This document shows positions 60,082 to 64,000 of a DNA stretch of 64,000 nucleotides, piece after piece (within the stretch, counting starts at the first letter, position 1; the number at the start of each line of letters is the position of its first letter). A program made the translations under genes and the position numbers. Origin of the DNA: a virus; IMG/VR virus record IMGVR_UViG_3300042923_000307, positions 1 to 64,000 of that record. One strand, written 5' to 3'. The notes beneath the pieces were generated by a model that was given only the letters and a program-made list of their open reading frames with translations, ran no database searches and was not told where the DNA came from.

Positions 60082-61647
60082 TTACCATCTACGTTCAGGG
60101 CCGACATCAACGTGAACGAACGACTCATCTGAATAATAATGTATACCTCTGAACCCTACTTTAGCAGCGAGGTCGTATAACTGGTCACCCGAAATTACGC
60201 TAGTAGGTACATCCAAGTCAGCCGCCATACCTTTAGTGTGGTAACTCTGGGCTGCTCCACCTATTTCATAGTTGTAAGCCTCTGAACGGAAACCAGAGTT
60301 AATATCGAACTTAACGAATCCACCGTTATAACGTCTAACTTCCTCTGTAAGAGCATCTAACTTATCAAGTAACTCCTGATTCATTCCAGGCCAATCACTT
60401 TCTCTATTAGGGTCTGACGCTGACTGGAATTCTGACTTAGAGTAGTACTTACTAACGTCTGCTGTCGCCGTAGTCTGACCTTCAGATGCTTTACCACTAC
60501 TTGTGTCTGTGCCCGTCTTATACTGTGTATCATATGTAGGAACTGGAGAATCAGCGGTAGCTTTAGATACGCCGTATATGCGCTTTAGTATCTTCCACCC
60601 ATTCTTGTCATTACCTAGTTTATCGTGGTAGTACTTGCCAACCGCTGAGTCCTGTGTACCCTCTAGTATAGCACGCATTAATTGGTATACTATGTCAGCC
60701 ATGGACTCATACCCTTTACCTGCCATAATGTTAGCTATTAACTTAGTGCTTACTTTGTTCTGACCAAATACCATAGGCATAGTAGCGTCTCCTACCATAC
60801 GTGGGTTAGGGTTAAACAGATACTCAGAAGCATCTAGCGTCATTAGCTGCATCAATGTAGTGTATGCTGAGCTGTGTATAGCTGAGATAGACATTGTAGC
60901 CCCATTTGCATCGGTGCTATACTGGAATCCAGACATCTCACCGTCAAACAATAAACGCCATCTGTACTCGTACTTATCGTCGGGTAGCATATCCTGGAAA
61001 AATACGTGAACTTTGGTAGTTTCAGGTAGGTCTCTAATTATGCTGGAAGCTGGCAGTATTATGGTACATGATGGAGGTGAGGCCAACCCATAAGACACTG
61101 TAGCACTGCTATGTGGAACCTGAACACCCTCTAGATACACTTCTACATTTAAATAAAACTCACTTGTGTTATCCGCACTCTCACCAACACCCGTCTGCGA
61201 GTTTTCAGATGGTGCGTCAGCTATACCTGTAGGCTCTGCTATCACTGGCTCCACAGGGGGAGACTGGATATTAGTAGTAGGGTTTATAGCAGGTGTTGTA
61301 ACAGTATTTTCAGGTACAGTTGTGTCCCTAGTATCGTTGTTACTGGCGTCGGCTTGCGCTCTTATTACTACAGTACCGCTTGAGCTACTATCACCTTTTT
61401 TTACAGTTATCTCAGGTATACCGTAGTTTATACATGTGTCCCTTACCCACCATATAGAGTTAAGTATTGAGCTAGAATCGTCAGATATTGTCATCTGTAG
61501 GTCGCCGTCTGATACGGATACTGATATCTTATCCTCCATGCTACCTAGAGAAGCCATCGCCATATTGCAACGGCCCTTCTGCTCTAGTGTTAGCTGTGAG
61601 TCCTTTATTACCTGTTTATACGTCGTAGTCCATGAAGTAGAAGCCAT
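60082..61647 (-). CDS. tail protein with M15-type peptidase domain, 521 aa
   Basis: The C-terminal 110 residues match peptidase M15 (VanY/endolysin type): FDINSGFRSEAYN, SYHTKGMAADLDV (His, six residues, Asp) and YYSDESFVHVDVG (second His). It would cut D-Ala-containing wall peptides. The N-terminal part (residues 1-110, LTLEQKGRCNMAMASLGSME) and middle are structural, with a Thr/Pro/Glu-rich linker. It pairs with the transglycosylase protein to give two wall-cutting activities on one tail. Confidence 0.87.
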   Translation of the reverse strand: MASTSWTTTYKQVIKDSQLTLEQKGRCNMAMASLGSMEDKISVSVSDGDLQMTISDDSSSILNSIWWVRDTCINYGIPEITVKKGDSSSSGTVVIRAQADASNNDTRDTTVPENTVTTPAINPTTNIQSPPVEPVIAEPTGIADAPSENSQTGVGESADNTSEFYLNVEVYLEGVQVPHSSATVSYGLASPPSCTIILPASSIIRDLPETTKVHVFFQDMLPDDKYEYRWRLLFDGEMSGFQYSTDANGATMSISAIHSSAYTTLMQLMTLDASEYLFNPNPRMVGDATMPMVFGQNKVSTKLIANIMAGKGYESMADIVYQLMRAILEGTQDSAVGKYYHDKLGNDKNGWKILKRIYGVSKATADSPVPTYDTQYKTGTDTSSGKASEGQTTATADVSKYYSKSEFQSASDPNRESDWPGMNQELLDKLDALTEEVRRYNGGFVKFDINSGFRSEAYNYEIGGAAQSYHTKGMAADLDVPTSVISGDQLYDLAAKVGFRGIHYYSDESFVHVDVGPERRW

Positions 61648-63320
61648 TAGACACGTACGCCCCCTTTCAACCTAGAACCTAATATACTTGATGTGGTATT
61701 AGTACCAAGCATCTTGTTAACCTGCGCTGTAAGGGCCCGCTGCGCCATATTACCTAGCTTATCTAGCGCTGCTTGCGTGTTAGAACTCTTACTCGCAGTT
61801 ACTGTAGCTTTTGTTTTAGCCGCACCCACTGCTGCTGGGTCTAGAGCCGCTGTCCCTGCTGCTGATACGTTAGCTGTCTTAGTTACTGCCGCAGACGCTG
61901 CTGATGTCTTAGAGTCTAGTGGTACAACGTTAGCTAAGTCTGATGTGCCAACTACGTCTGCTGTTCCTGTAGTACCTTTTGCACCAGAAACTGTGCTATC
62001 AGGAGTGATAGTTACAACTGAGTCTGTCGATGTGCCACTACCTTCAATACCGTAAGCCTTGTTAAACGCTTCGTTACAGACTAACATAGAAAAGTTCATT
62101 GGTATTACCATATCGTTGTCTGACGTTATGCTAGTTCCTATGTTGAGCATGTATCCTGTGTAGTCTGTGAAGTCAGGTAGTACTAGTTTCATACGCACAC
62201 GGTACTTCGCTAGCCTACTCGCTCTTAAGTAGTGCTCATAAGCGTTCATAAACGCATGATACCAGGTAAGCTTCGACTTATCATGGTCACATATCAACAA
62301 CCCTTGAACAGCTAGAACCATAGGTTCCCTACCTGAGAACGTAGCTGCGAAGCTATCTCCAACTGTGGCCTGTATCATACTTCGCTCACTTCTACTCTCT
62401 TGTATTGCTGTTATTATAAATCTATTATAACGTGCTTTTAGTGCGCTGTAAATAGCATCTAAATTTTGTTTATTCTCACCTGATGCTACACCAGACATAA
62501 AGTTACCTGTATCTAGCAGCTTTATATACCCTAATTTGTTATCATCGTCGCTACCATCGGTACGTGTAAAGTTTATTAACCGTGCTGTACCTGAGTAACT
62601 TGATATGTATGCGTCCGTGTTTATTACTTTTTCATCGCCAGCGTTTGAGCCTATACCTGTAGATATACCAAGTGTTTGAGGGTTAAGTGGTTCATCTAGT
62701 GGGCTAGGATTCTCTGCTACAATGTCTTCTTCACCAGAGTTGTACTCAAAACCAACGTCTCGAACACCGCCACCTCTATCCTGCATGTAAGTTCCGTTGC
62801 TCATAGCGTTATTAAGGTACTCAATGCGTGCTCTGTACTCGGTGGTACTGATTATACCATCATTATAAGCCTGCTCCAAGTAAGTCCTGTCGGCGCTATA
62901 TTGCGTTTCAGCATCTTGGCTTACAAGAGCTAAGCCTTTAGTTCTATCAACGTCAGGACCTCTTCCTGATATTCTATCTACTACGTTATTAACTGTTGCA
63001 CTTGCTTCACCAATTGTAGAGTATGAGCTACTGTTAGCCTCCGCAGCGGCAAGCTGACTAGCAGACGCTGTAGCTGATTGAAGCTGAGAGTGCAACTCTT
63101 CTTGCGCAACAGCCTCACTATTCCCACCTGTGTACCCATTTAGTACAGTGGTAGTTGAGCCATCCGCATTACTTGTAGTTGAAATATTAGCGTTTTGTGC
63201 AGCTGCGTCGCGATAAGCCTGTAGCTGTGCCGCTCTAGCCTTTAGAGCCTCCTGTTGTGCTACTGTTAGCTCAGGGTTTTGAGTAGATGTATAGTTATCT
63301 AATACGTCATTTGTAGCCAT
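61647..63320 (-). CDS. tail structural protein, 557 aa
   Basis: TAGGAGG precedes the ATG. The first 200 residues are helical and polar; the middle (RLINFTRTDGSDDDNKLGYI, AVQGLLICDHDKSKLTWYHA) is a folded domain, and the end is Ala/Thr/Ser-rich low complexity. It lies between the tape-measure-side gene and the tail lysins. A tail hub or tube-associated protein is likely, without a family match. Confidence 0.72.
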   Translation of the reverse strand: MATNDVLDNYTSTQNPELTVAQQEALKARAAQLQAYRDAAAQNANISTTSNADGSTTTVLNGYTGGNSEAVAQEELHSQLQSATASASQLAAAEANSSSYSTIGEASATVNNVVDRISGRGPDVDRTKGLALVSQDAETQYSADRTYLEQAYNDGIISTTEYRARIEYLNNAMSNGTYMQDRGGGVRDVGFEYNSGEEDIVAENPSPLDEPLNPQTLGISTGIGSNAGDEKVINTDAYISSYSGTARLINFTRTDGSDDDNKLGYIKLLDTGNFMSGVASGENKQNLDAIYSALKARYNRFIITAIQESRSERSMIQATVGDSFAATFSGREPMVLAVQGLLICDHDKSKLTWYHAFMNAYEHYLRASRLAKYRVRMKLVLPDFTDYTGYMLNIGTSITSDNDMVIPMNFSMLVCNEAFNKAYGIEGSGTSTDSVVTITPDSTVSGAKGTTGTADVVGTSDLANVVPLDSKTSAASAAVTKTANVSAAGTAALDPAAVGAAKTKATVTASKSSNTQAALDKLGNMAQRALTAQVNKMLGTNTTSSILGSRLKGGVRV

Positions 63321-63343
63321 ATACTACCTCCTATTTGAGAAAA

Positions 63344-63363
63344 GGGCAGCTATTACGCCGCCC
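63344..63363 (-). terminator. terminator on minus strand
   Basis: On the minus strand GGGCGGC, GTAATA, GCTGCCC then TTTTCTC, after the partial gene at the right edge. Confidence 0.72.
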
Positions 63364-63371
63364 TACTTTGT

Positions 63372-64000
63372 TTACCACCATGTACTAGGTGACAATAGAC
63401 TAAATGTCTTGGTATTGCTATTACTTTGGTTTACAGGTGATTGTGGTAAGCCACCCATACGCGTCTTCTGGGCTAGTGAATCTATAGGCTTACTGTTCTC
63501 ACCCCGTAGTTTCTCTTCTGCCTTGGCTATATTACCGTCTACCATCATAACACGCATTACACCTTTACCACCGTAGTCTTCAATAGCACTTTCAACTGAG
63601 CCTTTCTTAGGTTTAGTGTCCATCTCTTTCTGCATGGTTTCAAGTGATGTACCTAGTAGCGAATTTCGTATTGAGTCTTTAACGTCTGCGTCTGATACCT
63701 GTTTATCGCCTAGCAAACCAGCGTACTGCTCACGTAAAGAGCGAACGTCTCCACTACGTATTTCTCGCAACTTAGACTGTAACTCTTTACCTTCTTTGCT
63801 ACCACCCTTAGAGCCTTCGATAAACTCAGAGAACTTACCGCTACGTATAGCGTCTGTTATGTCACCACTGCTAGCATCAAAACCCCATATGTCGTTAACA
63901 CCACGTGATACTCTATCTAAACCACCTGAAGTACCTGCTGTCTCAAATAGTGTTGCTAACTTAGTATCTAGGCTACCTTCACCACCAAGGAAACCATCCT
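63372..64000 (-). CDS. tail protein, C-terminal part (partial, runs off right edge)
   Basis: The frame is open from the right edge (DGFLGGEGSLDTKLATLF) through a polar, Gly/Ser/Lys-rich region (EFIEGSKGGSKEGKELQSK) to a stop at 63372; ATG 63770 is internal. The composition and the place just upstream of the tail hub genes suggest the end of a tape-measure protein. That is inference, since most of the gene lies outside the window. Confidence 0.65.
   Translation of the reverse strand, partial: DGFLGGEGSLDTKLATLFETAGTSGGLDRVSRGVNDIWGFDASSGDITDAIRSGKFSEFIEGSKGGSKEGKELQSKLREIRSGDVRSLREQYAGLLGDKQVSDADVKDSIRNSLLGTSLETMQKEMDTKPKKGSVESAIEDYGGKGVMRVMMVDGNIAKAEEKLRGENSKPIDSLAQKTRMGGLPQSPVNQSNSNTKTFSLLSPSTWW

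Overview
This window looks like part of the genome of a large lytic tailed phage with a contractile tail, infecting a Gram-positive, low-to-mid GC (Bacillota-type) host. Almost every gene has a strong AGGAGG-type ribosome site. Genes are densely packed and often overlap at ATGA. The structural set (terminase, portal, sigma factor, baseplate J-like and gp25-like proteins, tail lysins, tail fibres, endolysin) is phage. No integrase, rRNA or tRNA was recognised. Major capsid and DNA polymerase genes are not in the window. Left and right ends both cut through genes.

Layout. 1-1821 (-): C-terminal part of RNA polymerase beta' led by a C-intein. 1876-8465 (+): two small genes, then a PRTRC/ubiquitin-like cassette (four-copy PRTRC_C protein, two unknowns, PRTRC_B, a JAMM peptidase PRTRC_A, a ThiF/E1-like protein and one unknown). 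8474-8794: a 321-bp noncoding imperfect palindrome built of TCTACAC repeats. 8941-10903 (+): guanylate kinase, RNase H, two small genes. 18596-10975 (-): tail fibres, collar protein, holin-like proteins, amidase endolysin. 18705-26143 (+): two unknowns, portal, a small protein, and a giant beta-beta' RNA polymerase fusion that ends in an N-intein at the catalytic NADFDGD motif. 26246-29985 (+): about a dozen tiny, mostly membrane proteins. 30048-33537 (+): unknown protein, large terminase, MinC-like and MinD proteins. 33663-36799 (+): small genes and a retron-type reverse transcriptase. 36843-38115: a gene-free, hairpin-dense stretch read as a giant structured RNA. 38139-46689 (+): phosphoesterase, nucleotidyltransferase, YqeY, small genes, and an NAD salvage set (NMN adenylyltransferase-Nudix, MazG-like, nicotinamide phosphoribosyltransferase). 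54487-46725 (-): sigma factor and baseplate genes. 54595-58336 (+): dCMP deaminase, P-loop kinase and small genes. 64000-58372 (-): tail proteins with M15 peptidase and lytic transglycosylase domains.

How it may work together. Two promoter families recur. Class A is TGGTATAAG followed by GTAGA, usually with an upstream CAAAAATAGGCC-like box; it stands before the PRTRC genes, the small-gene operons and the giant RNA. Class B is TAGGTATAATA and stands before structural operons and both RNA polymerase halves. The phage carries its own sigma factor and a polymerase that should be active only after two polypeptides, coded about 24 kb apart on opposite strands, are trans-spliced at the active site. 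MinCD homologues, NAD salvage, the Ubl cassette, the RT and the giant RNA look like host-takeover or counter-defence functions; that part is inference.
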